A stretch of 64,000 nt of DNA. Origin: Macquaria australasica (Eukaryota > Chordata > Actinopteri > Centrarchiformes > Percichthyidae). Shown here one piece after another: positions 15,941-26,800 of the stretch. Made by a program: the position numbers and the translations under genes. The stretch covers positions 310,001 through 374,000 of the forward strand of contig SEMN01000484.1 in NCBI GenBank assembly GCA_005408345.1. Direction: 5' to 3'. The first letter of the stretch is position 1. The number at the start of each line of letters is the position of its first letter. The notes beneath the pieces are model-generated. The model worked only from the letters and a program-made list of their open reading frames with translations, ran no database searches and had not been told where the DNA came from.

Positions 15941-16202
15941 TAAGTTATCCTTTATTGATCCCTGTAGGGGAATTTATTTTCCGCATTTAACTTTAAGGGT
16001 TAACTGTGCAGCAACCGGGGACCAACTCCAGTTCTAAGCCTTAGTCAAGGCTGACAGGAGAATTAACCTAACATACATGTTTTTGATGGCGGAGGAAACC
16101 CGCGCAAACATGGGGGGAACATGCAAACTCCACACAGCCGGGATTCAAACCCAGAAACGTCTTGCTGTGTGTGTGCTAACCACTGAGCCACCGTGCTGCT
16201 CA
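15941..16202 (-). mobile_element. tRNA-derived SINE, complete-looking
   Basis: Read on the minus strand it starts with GAGCAGCACGGTGGCTCAGT. It has an A-box-like TGGCTCAGTGGTTAGCAC (plus 16173-16190) and a B-box-like GGGTTTGAATCC (plus 16141-16152). It continues through the GTTTGCATGTTCCCCCCATG body to a tail GGGATCAATAAAGGATAAC at about 15944-15962. This is a very common fish element with a tRNA-like head and LINE-like tail. A body fragment recurs at 53488-53552. Confidence 0.75.
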
Positions 16203-16330
16203 AAACTCAGAACTCTGCTTTGAAAAAAATACTGTCCTACATACACTTAAATGTGGGATTCATACATTAACCATCTTAAACCTGATGTCCTCAACTACTG
16301 TTGTCCTCTAGGAGCATTTTCTATAAAGCA

Positions 16331-16333
<3 letters not shown>

Positions 16334-16386
<53 letters not shown>
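16334..16386. repeat. (GT)n microsatellite
   Basis: About 26 GT units. Confidence 0.97.
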
Positions 16387-16388
<2 letters not shown>

Positions 16389-16479
16389 TGTGAGATGTGG
16401 GTGGTGGTGGTAGCATTCTGGAAGGCAGGGTAGGTGGGTCTGGGAAAGTGATTCCCTTAAGTGCTTGTCCTAATAAAAC

Positions 16480-16660
16480 AGGAGGTGTGTGAGAGAGAGG
16501 GAGGGAAGGGATAAGGAGAGATGGAGCAGTGAGGTGGGGAGGGGAAGGGGAAAGGAGGCAAACAAATCATAGAAGTATGATAGAAGGAAGAGGGGTGGAT
16601 GAAGACAAGAGAAAAAAGGGGTGAAAGACAGAGTGAAGATAGCATGGATAGATACAGTAG
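16480..16660. repeat. purine-rich low-complexity tract
   Basis: A GA-rich run on the plus strand, with GAGAGAGAGGGAGGGAAGGG-type sequence. The opposite-strand ORF is low-complexity and not a gene. Confidence 0.8.
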
Positions 16661-17761
16661 ATGGATTGGATTAGACTGAATGTTTAATGATTTCAAATGG
16701 GGGAAGAGCTAGTTTTTGCAGAAGCAAAATGGTAACTGGATGCATAGAGAAGAATGCCACAAATAAAAACAAATGAGGATCATGGGAACATATAATGCAA
16801 GTGATAATATAAACACTCATGTTAAAAAGTCCAGCCTTCACAGGATGTGATATTGCAGCTTTAGTCTCATTACAAAAAAAGAAGAGAAAAGTTTGTGATA
16901 TGTATCTATTAGTACAAAATTTACGGATGTATCGAAGTACAGAAGGCGTCAATATGCTTGAAACAAACAAATGTTCGTATGACAAGACGGGGGGGGGGGG
17001 TCTCTCCTCGAAGGCATTCATAGTGTCGCACTTATTTGTTCACACGAAAAGCGATGGAAGTCGAGGTGCATGTTGCTTCAATATAAACCGGGTCAGGACC
17101 TCTAAATATATAAAACATTTTAATATTATAGTATAAAGTATTAGGCATTTAGGCCACAAGAGTGCTATATACAGTATACAGCACCGTTACTGTGATAATT
17201 GTGTTGATTCTACTTCTATTTTTACAGTAAATGAACAAAAATCTACCAACGCGTACGTATGTTGTATCATGACAGTTGCAGAAATAAGGAATGAAGATGA
17301 TTGGAGAATGGAGTTCTGTACTGATTTAGCATTGCACTCCTATAACATTGTTGGCCTAACAATGGACAGTTTTAAAAAGAAAAAGGACAGTTCAGTCAGA
17401 GATTCGGATGTGTTGTGCTAGCAGTCGCTAATGTAGCCTTAAGCCGCTAGTCTCAAGCAGAGATGAGGAGCGGGCTACAGAGGTCTGGTAAGCTCACTTC
17501 TTTCTAACTCCCCAGATTTTTTTCATTTTCAAACCTGTAGTCTTCAGCCCCAACCTTTATCAGACTTTGTGCAGCTCCCTCTAGAGCCACCAAAGGCTTT
17601 ACACATCTGTTTTCACATATGCAGTGGTACTTTCCAAGACCTGTAAACAGACAGTATTGATAGTATTGAAAGCAACAACCTATTTTAACTTCAATATATG
17701 AACACTGACTCGCACTTCAAGTAGTCTAACTATCATCCAAACTGCAGCAGTGAGTCATGAC
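16661..17761. other. no recognised feature
   Basis: Non-coding, with a run of ten G at about 16989-17000. The ORF at 16819-17136 has no resemblance to a known family. Confidence 0.45.
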
Positions 17762-18252
17762 CATACCTGTATATAAAGATGGACGACATGACAGCTCCCC
17801 TAAAAGTGAAGCCAAAAACATCTGGATCGCTCCCTGGTGGCTGGCTGCAGTATAGGTCATAAACCCCGCCCCCTCCATGTTAGCGGTTGGGACATGGGCC
17901 AAACTGAAAAATTACATACATGTCAAATAAAATGTTCCCAAAGATGGTTCTGTTCTGTTAGGTAGTTCTTACCACGCTTATGTTTGTTCAAGTGTTGATT
18001 TTTCTGGTAAGTTTGGTTTTAATTAGTTATTTGATGTTATAAGACATCATGATAGACAACTTTGATTTGCTCGCGATTGGTTGGGGGTGGGTGTATGGGC
18101 GGGATCTCTGTGGATCACTACTGTGCAGACTCTGGCTCCAAATGACGTTGACAGCGCAAGATGGCAGCTCCTGTATCCGGGATATTTTAGCTCCATTTTT
18201 GTACAGTGGGAGGAAGTGGAGACACACTGTCCATCTTTATATACAGTCTATG
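17762..18252 (-). mobile_element. hAT-type MITE, copy 1 (491 bp)
   Basis: The termini are inverted repeats: CATACCTGTATATAAAGATG at the left, and at the right the complement of CATAGACTGTATATAAAG. The element is flanked by an exact 8-bp direct duplication GTCATGAC (17754-17761 and 18253-18260), the duplication length of hAT transposons. The interior matches copy 2 (49125-49520) in reverse orientation, including CTGCAGTATAGGTCATAA, ATGTTCCCAAAGATGGTT and TTTGCTCGCGATTGGTT. No transposase is encoded. Copy 1 is about 95 bp longer, mostly through extra interior sequence. Strand is given relative to copy 2. Confidence 0.9.
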
Positions 18253-18260
18253 GTCATGAC

Positions 18261-18822
18261 ACTCTTGACAGCTAGCCAGTAATAGCATCCACAGGCTATT
18301 GAGTACTGAGCCGACTGTCTAACTCTGGTACATGAAGGAATTTGGCAAGCCCCAGCACCCTAAGGTGGTATCTTCTGAATTCTTCGGTTGACACGTAGCA
18401 GGTTGGTAGGAGCAAGTATGTGCATACATTAATCAACAATCTCGGTAGTGAGCGCATACAGCTATGGTAAGCTCTGAGGTAAAAATGTGTCTGTCACTAC
18501 CCGCTTAAAGCAAGCTAAACTTTGTCACACAGTACTGAGTTAGTCTGTAACACTGTTGAAAGGTTTAATGCTCCCATTTCCATCACCAGCAGTTAGTGGG
18601 CGAAAGAAGGTGACCTCTTTTGTGTTGGGCTCATAGGGCGAGACTGTGGCTATTTCCTGGATGTTATTAAAAACGTTCTCACTAGGTGACCTGCTCCAAT
18701 TACAGGCAAAAAATGCTTGGGCACACGAGGAACTAAATAAATGTTAACAAATAAATAGATAAAACAGGCAGAAGCTCCACGTTTTCAGTAAATAATTTTC
18801 ACTTGTGTTTCCTAGTTGTTAA
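18261..18822. other. no recognised feature
   Basis: Unassigned sequence between the MITE and the hAT transposase relic. It could be degraded transposon body, but no motif supports this. Confidence 0.4.
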
Positions 18823-19044
18823 TTAACCTGGTGGAAGAGCCATGCAGCCACCCTGCCAGTTCTTGCACATTTTGCCAGACAGTACCTGTGCATTCCAGCC
18901 TCAAGCTGCGCTTCAGAACGAGTGTTCAGCACATCAGGCATTATCTGCAGTCTTAGATGCAATAGGCTGACTGAGGAGCACATTGACACACTTGTTTTCC
19001 TGGCTAAGAACCTTGAAGTGGCCAAAGAACTGTCCAAAAAATAA
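18823..19044 (+). pseudogene. hAT transposase C-terminal (dimerisation) domain relic
   Basis: An open frame of 73 codons plus stop. It runs WWKSHAATLPVLAHFARQYL, then CIPASSCASERVFSTSG, then NRLTEEHIDTLVFLAKN, and ends in TAA at 19042-19044. The W-W..h..P.L..hA..hL.hPASS..SER.FS..G order and the closing RL....hh.LhFL..N block are the signature of the hAT C-terminal dimerisation domain, as in ZBED-type transposases. No start codon or upstream catalytic region is found, and a stop precedes it at 18820-18822, so it is a truncated relic with its last exon frame intact. It is not shown to belong to the nearby hAT MITE. Confidence 0.85.
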
Positions 19045-19571
19045 GTCAGAGACAGAATAAGAGAGAAAAAAACATGTTCTGGTTTTCACATGTCCACGTT
19101 CTGTGATAAACATCTTTTACACAGCTAGAAAGCTAAGCAGTTGACACAAAATATTTTATTTATTTTGAATTTTAAGTTTTTTTTTAATTAATAAAGAAAA
19201 TTTCAAAGTTTCATGTTGTGTCATCTATTATTCCCTTACGTTTCCTGATGTTTTAGATTTTGGTATCGTTTCAGTATTGGTATCGAGATACTTTGGGCTG
19301 ATATTGTACTAAGTCATAATTTTGGTATCGTGACAACACTACTCACAGGGCGTGGTTAATGCTGAATCAACACAAAATTCACATGTGAAAGTGAAAAAAA
19401 GAAGTAGTGTGATTTAAAATTAGACACCATCTGTCAGCTGTCATGTGTACTATTGAGGCCACAGAGACAGACAGAGCAGTTTCCAGACTGAGGTGGACAA
19501 ATGTAGTGGATTCCAAATTTAAAGAGAAACTGTACTCTCATGCAGTCTGAAGTGTAGCTGAGAACACTCCA
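19045..19571. repeat. AT-rich tail plus TATCG-type dispersed repeat
   Basis: A T/A-rich stretch near 19160-19200 precedes repeated GGTATCG motifs (19261-19335: TTGGTATCGTTTCAGTATTG, GGTATCGAGATACTTTGG, TTTTGGTATCGTGACAACAC). This resembles a dispersed teleost repeat. Confidence 0.5.
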
Positions 19572-20028
19572 CAATAACTATTGGATGGATGGCCATGAAA
19601 TTTGCACAGATGCCCGTGATGCCCAGAAGATGATGATGACTTTGGGGATCCCCTGACTGTTCCTCTTGCGCCACCATGAGGTTGACATTTGTGGTTTTGA
19701 GTGAAATATCTTGACGGCTATGGATTGCCATTAAATTTGGTATCTTTCCATCTAGCACATCATCAGGCCAACATTTTAATTTGCACAATACTTTGGTTTA
19801 TGACTAAATACTTGTAAAACTAATGACATTTCCATCAGCTTTAGCTGTACTTTGTTTTTAGTGCTAATTAGCAAATGTAAGCATGCTAACACACTAAATT
19901 AAAATGGTGACCATGGTCAATTTTACCTACTAAAAGTTAGCAAGTTAGCATTGTCATTGTGAGCATTGTAACCACTGATGTTAGCATCAACACTGTTTCT
20001 AAGTACAGCCTCACAGAGCTGCCAGCGT
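19572..20028 (+). repeat. dispersed perciform repeat, family B, second copy
   Basis: Same block order as 7478-8121: ACTATTGGATGGATGGCC, TTTGGGGATCCCCTGACTGT, GCCACCATGAGGTTGACATT, ATCATCAGGCCAACATT, GTGCTAATTAGCAAATGTAA, CCTCACAGAGCTGCCAG. Confidence 0.8.
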
Positions 20029-20714
20029 CACATTTGATACACAGATACTATAGAGTCGGCGACCATTATAGGCTTACCCACCACAGTTGTCCATTACTGG
20101 TGTAAAGGCTGGTCACTGAACGCTGCTGCAGCTAGCTGCTTCCTTTTTACATTTCATTAAAAACTTACCAATTTTCAACAACGACACAGCTATACAGATT
20201 GTTGCAAGTCGACTTACAGAAATAAAAACCTCAAGTTATAAACTTTCTTAAACTCTTGAACGTCCTTCGAATTTTCTTCGATCGTTGTTATGCTCCTAGC
20301 AACTGTTACCACAGCTTCCATGTTGACTGAAAATGGCGTAAGTGAGATAGATATGTCAATCGCTACTGATTGGTTAGGGCAAAACTCAACAAAATATCAC
20401 TACTTTGACATGGTATTCAGTCCTCTATTTAGCTTCATTGGACGATTTTACCAATCTCTAGATATGGTCACACCACATTATTATTTCCCTGTGCTCACGA
20501 GCTCTGTGATTGTTGTAAACATCTATGGCACCTATGTATCTGTGCATATCATGCTTCAGAGAATCATATTCAGAGGAACTGAGTCCAACAAGCTGTCGCT
20601 ATTCTACTGTGGAGTCTACAACTGCAGTACAGCCACACTGTCTGCGCTGCCACTTCCTCTTTCCCTCCATCCATCCATCTCTATGTGTGAAAGTAAGTGA
20701 CTGGTTGGGTTAAC
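20029..20714. other. no recognised feature; unassigned 136-codon ORF
   Basis: An ORF on + at 20290-20700 runs 136 codons, but I recognise no domain, signal or splice context. The 3' part is low-complexity. Left unassigned. Confidence 0.4.
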
Positions 20715-20980
20715 AGTTAATGAGGACGAGAGAGGGGAACACTAAATACATTTCGAAGGTGGATGGAAGGAAGGTGGAAATATCACGGGGGTAAGGAGAG
20801 GGAGACTGTGGAATCCAACAAGGAGAGAAATTAGAGAGCTAGAGAGAGAAATGAGGGGAAGCATAATGAGGGAATTTAGATAAAACGAGAGGGGGTGGAG
20901 AGAGAGAGTGAGGGAAAGAGGGGCGAGGAGTCAGAGAAAATGAGAGTGGATAAAAGAGAATAGGAGAGGGAAAAGTGTGT
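20715..20980. repeat. purine-rich tract beside an assembly gap
   Basis: A long GA-rich stretch (for example GAGAGAGAGTGAGGGAAAGA), followed by a short (GT) run at 20980-21005 and then the N gap. Confidence 0.8.
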
Positions 20981-21121
20981 AGGTGTGCGTGTGTGTGTGC
21001 ATGTGAGCTGCAGGCATGGTGAAGGCAGGCTGTGCTGCATGATCAGCACTGCTATTTATAGATCTGTGGAAACAGGCAAAGGAAGACAAGACCAGAAGCA
21101 CTGCAGACCTGTGCAATTATC

Positions 21122-21186
21122 NNNNNNNNNNNNNNNNNNNNNNNNNNNNNNNNNNNNNNNNNNNNNNNNNNNNNNNNNNNNNNNNN
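21122..21186. other. assembly gap (65 N)
   Basis: Undetermined bases. The ORFs crossing it are not interpretable. Confidence 1.
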
Positions 21187-21545
21187 ATGAGAACCAAATA
21201 CAGGCATGTTAAGATGTGGAAAGTGTATTATGCCACTCCTCACTGCTAGATTAGAGTTCACTTTCTGTCTTGCTCTCTTGCTCATAGAGATCCTCATATG
21301 CAATGCAGTAAAGAAGTATTAAGGACTCAGCGTTCTTCAAACAAAGTGCGTGTCGGCTTGTCTAACAGCATCTGAAACCCCCTTTCTGAGGACAGCATCA
21401 TGGGCCTGCATCTGACATTTTTTGTTTAACTCTCTGAAACAGACATTCTGACAATTATGCCCACTTTATGTACTGATTGGCCAGGTGTCGGAAGTAGGTG
21501 TGGTTTAAACTTCTCTTTCAAGCATCGTTTTTTCATTCCTTATAC

Positions 21546-21620
21546 AGTGGAAACCTCTTATAGTGATCACGTCTGTCCAGGTCAAGTTGGTCACTATATA
21601 TGATTATTATAACCAACTTT
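21546..21620 (+). mobile_element. possible pogo/Tigger-like terminal fragment
   Basis: TA followed by CAGTGGAAACCTCTTATAGT resembles the CAGT-GAACCTC-TTATA termini of pogo/Tigger elements, which insert at TA. It contains an internal inverted match (TTATAGTGATCA with TGGTCACTATAT). The other terminus was not found. Confidence 0.3.
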
Positions 21621-21772
21621 TTTTAACTGAATAAAATGAAAATAAAATGGACAACTTCGCTATTTACTAAATTTGACTGTTTCTAAATACAGTACAGCTG
21701 TTTCAAATGACTGTACAAATTAAATCACTGTACTTAGCTTAGTACTTACCGTAGCATGAGGAACACTAATGC

Positions 21773-22348
21773 TGTGTCTCAATTTGGATACTTACGTTGG
21801 TACACTTAGAACACTGTGTACACTATGTACTTACTTGCATAGTGTGTGAATTTTGACAGGGTAGTGTTGTCTCAAATCAACACGGCCGTTGTGCACTTAC
21901 CGGAAATGATGATCGTAACATTTGACCGCTTCTTCTTCTTCTTCTTCTTTATAATGGCGAATTGCAACCGGGCAGAGCATTCTCGCCAACATTTGACCGC
22001 AATTGTCGCCCACCAAAATATCTGCCGGCTTGCTTACTTGACTTCAATTTTATTAAAAATGAATAAAAATGAATGTGCTTTTACTTTTAGTGCGGTGTTC
22101 ACCGTAGAAATCACAACCACGGCCGCCATTTTCATAGGTTGGTGGTCCCTCCCATTCTGCTACGTAGCCAAGAAGGCGACCATTGAGGGTGAGAAGCGTC
22201 CAGCGTTCCACACTCAACTTTTTGACCATTACGAGTACACCATCCAGGTACTCACAGTGCACTGCACTTTGCCATACTTGTCAGTGTGAACGCACTTAAG
22301 CACTCAAAATAGCAAGTGTAAGTACAGAAGAACGTGAATTGAGACACA
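21773..22348 (+). mobile_element. TIR element, TGTGTCTCAATT family, full-length copy
   Basis: Starts TGTGTCTCAATTTGG and ends GTGAATTGAGACACA, inverted termini of about 13 bp enclosing 576 bp. The interior aligns with 1260-1693 in direct orientation. There is no clear target duplication at the flanks, so the superfamily is undecided. ORFs on both strands (21846-22289, 22053-22262) lie wholly inside, are not conserved in the other copy and are not genes. Confidence 0.75.
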
Positions 22349-22369
22349 ATTTATGGCTACGGTCAACCA

Positions 22370-22880
22370 CAAGCCTTAGTGCTCAATTCAGATTTATTAC
22401 TCAGATCCGTGTTTTTGTTTGGCTGTTCACATTATTTTTTAAATGTGGCCAATATCAGATTCCAATGTGAACTGGTCACGGTCCTGAACTGACCTGCAGG
22501 TACAAAGACGTCACATGCAGCATGCATGGAGGTCACTGAAGTCAGGGTTTACGGTGATGTGCAGTGGAAGCCAGCGAATTCGTGAGCAGATGACGAGGAC
22601 GAGGTTGAGGAGAGGGAAGCAGTTGTCTTCCATGTTTGTATTTGTCACCGCCCGATCCCTACATCCTGCCCGATCACTACTGCACATGTGCAACTCTCAA
22701 CAGAGATGAAAAGGAAGCGAGATGGCTCACTAGCTACTTTCATCATCAGCTCCGGAAGAAACTATGTTTAATTCAGATTGAGACTTTTTTGAAACAAGTT
22801 TTAACGTGTTCTGGTTGCAGTCTGAGGAGGGGGTTCCATACTCTGACCCTTGGACTTGCTAATTCCCGCCAACACCCTCT
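22370..22880. repeat. possible degraded transposon next to the TIR element
   Basis: GCTCAATTCAGATTTATTACTC at its start (22381 on) and TTTGGCTGTTCACATTATTT recall a fish non-autonomous DNA element, but no matching second terminus was established. Confidence 0.3.
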
Positions 22881-24513
22881 GACTTCTTAACCCACGCCGA
22901 CATTCGAATCACTAGTAAAACGATGACAAACGTTCTGGAATTATTCTACGTCAGTAAAACTTCAGTCCCGTCAAAGAGCTATAATTCCCATCACTAATGC
23001 CTTGTGGGGGGAAAGGTGTATGGTGCAGCTGATAAATGTTTAATGTGCAATATTGACTATATGTGTGGCCTTTCTTCACACATTCTCCACAAGTGGCCTC
23101 ATATTTTACAGAAATATCCATGTTTCACTGTAGATGGACATACAGAGTTTTTTTTGTTAAAACTGGAACAAAGCAACAGCAGCCAGGTGAGATTAGACAC
23201 ACACTCACTCAGCCTTAGAGTAGTATGGAGTAAAAATCTAACAGAATTGACAGCCTTTGACATTAAAACATTTAATCCTAGAGTTACGTGTACTTGTTTG
23301 CTTATGGTTGTGACTACAAAGAGAAGAGGAGGGCAATGTGTTTGGCGGAGCAAGAGGAATAACCTGATTACTGCACACAGATGCATAGCTATACTTAGTT
23401 GAGCATGAATAAATAAACAATACTTTGTAGGGCTCAATAACTTATTTTGAGTGAGATTAACAGTATGTAGGCCTTAATGTGGTCTAAAAGGAAGCATATT
23501 TTGCAATTCAAATTGCTTGAAAATTGTGTATTTGACTGTCCTCCCTTACAGCATGCTTCTCCAATTGAGTCCCCCAGTAAAATCTGTCCATTTCCAGCAC
23601 TGACAGTTTTTCTTGTGCTTTGAATAGGATATATTGTGCTCTTGTTTGAGAGGCTAAGCCCACCCTAAGGTGAAATCCTAAAACCGCCCCTGGAAACAGC
23701 AGTCCTGTCATATTTTTATTAAGAGAGACCTGAGAACAAGAAACATTCACAAGAACACAAATCAGCAAACAGAAGCAACACAGTTACACAATAAATAAGG
23801 AATAATCAAAACATCAGATAATAAAGTTTTAAAATCACCAAAGGGAATGTATGACTCTAGTTTGAGGGCAGTTTGCAGATCATTCCATTTAAAAGGTGCA
23901 TAATACCTGAAACTAGTTCTGCCAACATTAGTGTGTACATGAGGGCTGTCTAAGGTTAAGTAGTTACTGGATCATAGTTACTAGATTTAAATGAGATAAG
24001 AGATGCGAGGTAGTTTGGAAGCTTCAACAGCAGAGCTTTATAAATGAATAACATGAGACGGCTATTTCTTCTTGACTGTAAGGAAGTCCATCCAGCCGTG
24101 TGATACAGAGAACAATGATGAGACATCCTTTAATTCTATACAAGAAGCCACGTTTGATTTTTAATTTCTGAGTGTTGAATATGAATCTTGAATGATAGTC
24201 TGCTGTCAAGTCAAATTCCTAAGTATTTGTGTGACTCAGCAAGAGTAATATTCTGGTACCTGAGCGCGTAGCAGAGCACACATCACCAGATAGTTAAACA
24301 CTCTTGATTAACATTACAAGTAATATGGTGTGATATCACATCTCTGCACATTTACAACACTGGAGTTTGTTGGAGAGATACTAAATTATGCAGCAAAGAA
24401 CAGCTAGCTACTTTAGTACCTGCAATTACCAAGGACAAGCCACAGTAGCTACCTAGTGGTAGAAGACACTCTACACAGAGCAAGGCATTGGACTGCACAG
24501 GACAGCATACTGA
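22881..24513. other. no gene; possible old LINE 3' sequence
   Basis: 23830-24240 has the look of an antisense LINE tail (TTTATAAATGAATAACATGAG, GTGTGACTCAGCAAGAG), but I cannot assign it. No coding signal. Confidence 0.35.
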
Positions 24514-24932
24514 GGCTACACCTACACTAATACATTTTCATTTTAGCGTTTTATCACCGTTTTAGAAGTAATCTCCATCCATACTACATGCCTGGAAACG
24601 CATATCACGTGACCATTCACGTGCACTGGGCATGCACAGGAAGCAGATTGTCTACTCTGCAGAAAATACTACGAACGAAGAACAGTAATGGAAAAAAGAA
24701 TGAGCAGAGATTTCTCTGCTTGGACCGACGACCAGGTGGAACTGTTACTGAAAGTAAGTAATTCATCACGTTGAATTAACCACTGGTAGTCAAGGCTGAT
24801 GTCATTTGTTTTTTTCCGGAAAAGGGTCATGTGATAGGGGCGTGACGAATCAGGGAAGGACACGTCGTGGCTGATAAGACCCAATCAGGAAGCGAACGTG
24901 GGTGTCTGCGTCATCGTAGTGTGGATGTAGCC
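24514..24932 (+). mobile_element. TIR element with a retained Myb/SANT-like exon (419 bp)
   Basis: The termini are inverted: GGCTACACCTACACTA at the left and TAGTGTGGATGTAGCC at the right. A 3-bp direct duplication TGA flanks it (24511-24513, 24933-24935). Inside, an ATG at 24688 opens a 22-codon frame ending at a GTAAGT donor (24754). The element is non-autonomous. A 3-bp duplication suggests PIF/Harbinger, although TGA is not the usual TWA target. Confidence 0.75.
24688..24753 (+). pseudogene. Myb/SANT-like first exon fragment inside the TIR element
   Basis: The frame reads MEKRMSRDFSAWTDDQVELL then LK, immediately followed by GTAAGTAA. The W-T-D-x-x-V-E-L-L-L pattern is the first helix of the Myb/SANT-like domain found in transposon-linked accessory proteins of fish. 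The rest of the domain and its gene are absent, so the frame ends by the element's own right half. Whether it is ever transcribed is unknown. Confidence 0.6.
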
Positions 24933-24935
24933 TGA

Positions 24936-26048
24936 ATCACACAGGAGAGGACATACAGTAGTTATCAAATTGTACAAGACACTCATTACACAATACAAGG
25001 CACTCAGTTACACAGAACAAGATAGTTCATTAAACAGGGTGGGGTACTGTGTTAGAGGAGAAGACGATCCAACTCTTCTCTCCTCTGTTCCCTCCTTCTG
25101 TTGATTTCTATTCTCATTGTCATTGTCTCATTGCCAAGGTTAGCTGAACGGTGTGAAAACAAAAGTCTCACATTACATTCTCACCCTCCATCCCATCTGA
25201 ACTGCTCATGCTGAAATGCTCTGACTCACGAATAAATACTTCAGGGCTTTTAGCCTTGTGCTCATTAGTATTATTATACCGATTAAATGTTCTGCAGTGA
25301 CACACACAAATACAGCTCTGTTTATCCACAACTACAACACCAACAATGAGTAACATCATTGTAAAACAGTGTTAGCTGCTGCCCACAAAGCTATCATTCA
25401 CCTAACCTTAAACTTATTTACAGGCCACACCATTGCATTTGGCTTCATTTCAAGAAAGTCATTCCATGATTGATATAAAACCAGTGCTCAGACCCTTTCT
25501 GTGTCGCAGTATGCATTTTTTCATATTAGATGTTCACAACAGGGGTTTTCAAAAAAGGAAAATTTGTTTATGATCTGGGAACATGCACAGGTTATAACCA
25601 AGCCAACAGTTAAGCCAGATTATCTAAACCACTTTGTTTGGAGGTAAAACTGAAAATAAGTGATATCGCAATGTCAGTAGTAATCCTTCATTGCAAATAA
25701 GTTAGGAAGATAATCTGAGTACTTGTGTTTGTGTTCCTGTAGAACCTGTTTTTAGCTATGCCACCTGATACCACACTGAGATCTCAGAGATTACTTCAAG
25801 AAGAACGATGTTATCATAACCAAATCAATGGTCAGAATCCTTTAATGTGGATTGCAACATGTTGCCATGCATAACTGATGTTTCAGGCTTGCTATAGTTT
25901 AGTGATGTCTTTTCTCTCTCGATATATATTCTCAATAAACTCATATTGGTTGACATATCGGCCCAGCCAATGTATTGGTCTAGCCCTACTTCTTTAATGG
26001 ACTGCCCTTGAGGGCAAAATGTGTTTCATTAAATACATAAACATACAA
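24936..26048. other. no recognised feature
   Basis: AT-rich non-coding sequence. Confidence 0.45.
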
Positions 26049-26056
26049 TATGTCCC

Positions 26057-26562
26057 AGGCCCGGACTGGCCATCAGGAGCACCAGGAGAATTCCAGCTGG
26101 CCTGCCCAGCTGATTGGCCTCGGAGGAGGTATCCATTGGTTCAATGGAGGTATCCATTGATTCTGTTTTAAAAACGAATAAATGGCATTAACACTTAAGT
26201 AGAAGCATCTCCAGTTACTTAGCTCTCCAGTCAGAGCTCTGAGGAAATGGAAGGAGTAAAACAAACACTCCAAAGGTGCACAAAAATGATATGTATGAAG
26301 ATTTATTCCTGCAGCCTTAATTATGGAAGTGCACTCTTGAAACTGAACTCGTTTTGGTGTTTTGTTTTTTGGCTATTTTTGAGGCTGTTTTTGTGTGTAG
26401 TAATAAAACTAAAAGAAATGTTACTGGCATAAACATATGAAAATCTAAAAAAATATTTAAACAAGACGTTTACAGTATACGTGGTCTGTTTTGAATGTGA
26501 GGAGGTTGGCCTGGGCTGACGTCTGATTCCCGTCCCGAATTATTATTGTAGTCCGGCCCTGG
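26057..26562. mobile_element. TIR element with 8-bp duplication (about 506 bp)
   Basis: The left end contains AGGCCCGGACTGGCC and the right end GTCCGGCCCTGG, imperfect inverted repeats around the core CCGGAC. TATGTCCC is repeated exactly at 26049-26056 and 26563-26570, an 8-bp duplication as in hAT elements; the exact element edge is ambiguous by 1-2 bases. It holds a small tandem duplication of GGAGGTATCCATTG (26124-26160). No transposase. Confidence 0.75.
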
Positions 26563-26725
26563 TATGTCCCATCAGTGATTTTAGGGAGCCAAATATTCAA
26601 TATTGAATAAATAATTACGTTGAAGCAATCATAATGTAATGAAGCAATACACACATACATATATATATATTTACATGTATATACAATACATATATACACT
26701 ATATATATATATATTTATAAAAAAC
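26563..26725. repeat. AT-rich low complexity
   Basis: ATATATAT runs at about 26660-26670 and 26699-26714. Confidence 0.7.
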
Positions 26726-26729
26726 ACTC

Positions 26730-26800
26730 AGTTTCCACTTCATTAGGTACACCTGTAAAATCTAATCAATCCGATACAACAACTCGGTCATAAACAAATT
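26730..26800. repeat. ATTAGGTACACCT-type teleost repeat fragment
   Basis: CACTTCATTAGGTACACCTG followed by ATCTAATCAATCCGATACAA is a familiar dispersed fish repeat end. Class not assigned. Confidence 0.5.

Noticed and set aside
20290..20700. 136-codon plus-strand ORF
   Set aside because: No recognisable domain and a low-complexity 3' part.
21846..22289. 147-codon ORF inside the TIR element
   Set aside because: Wholly within a MITE-like element, contains a poly-Phe run from a CTT repeat, and is not conserved in the second copy.
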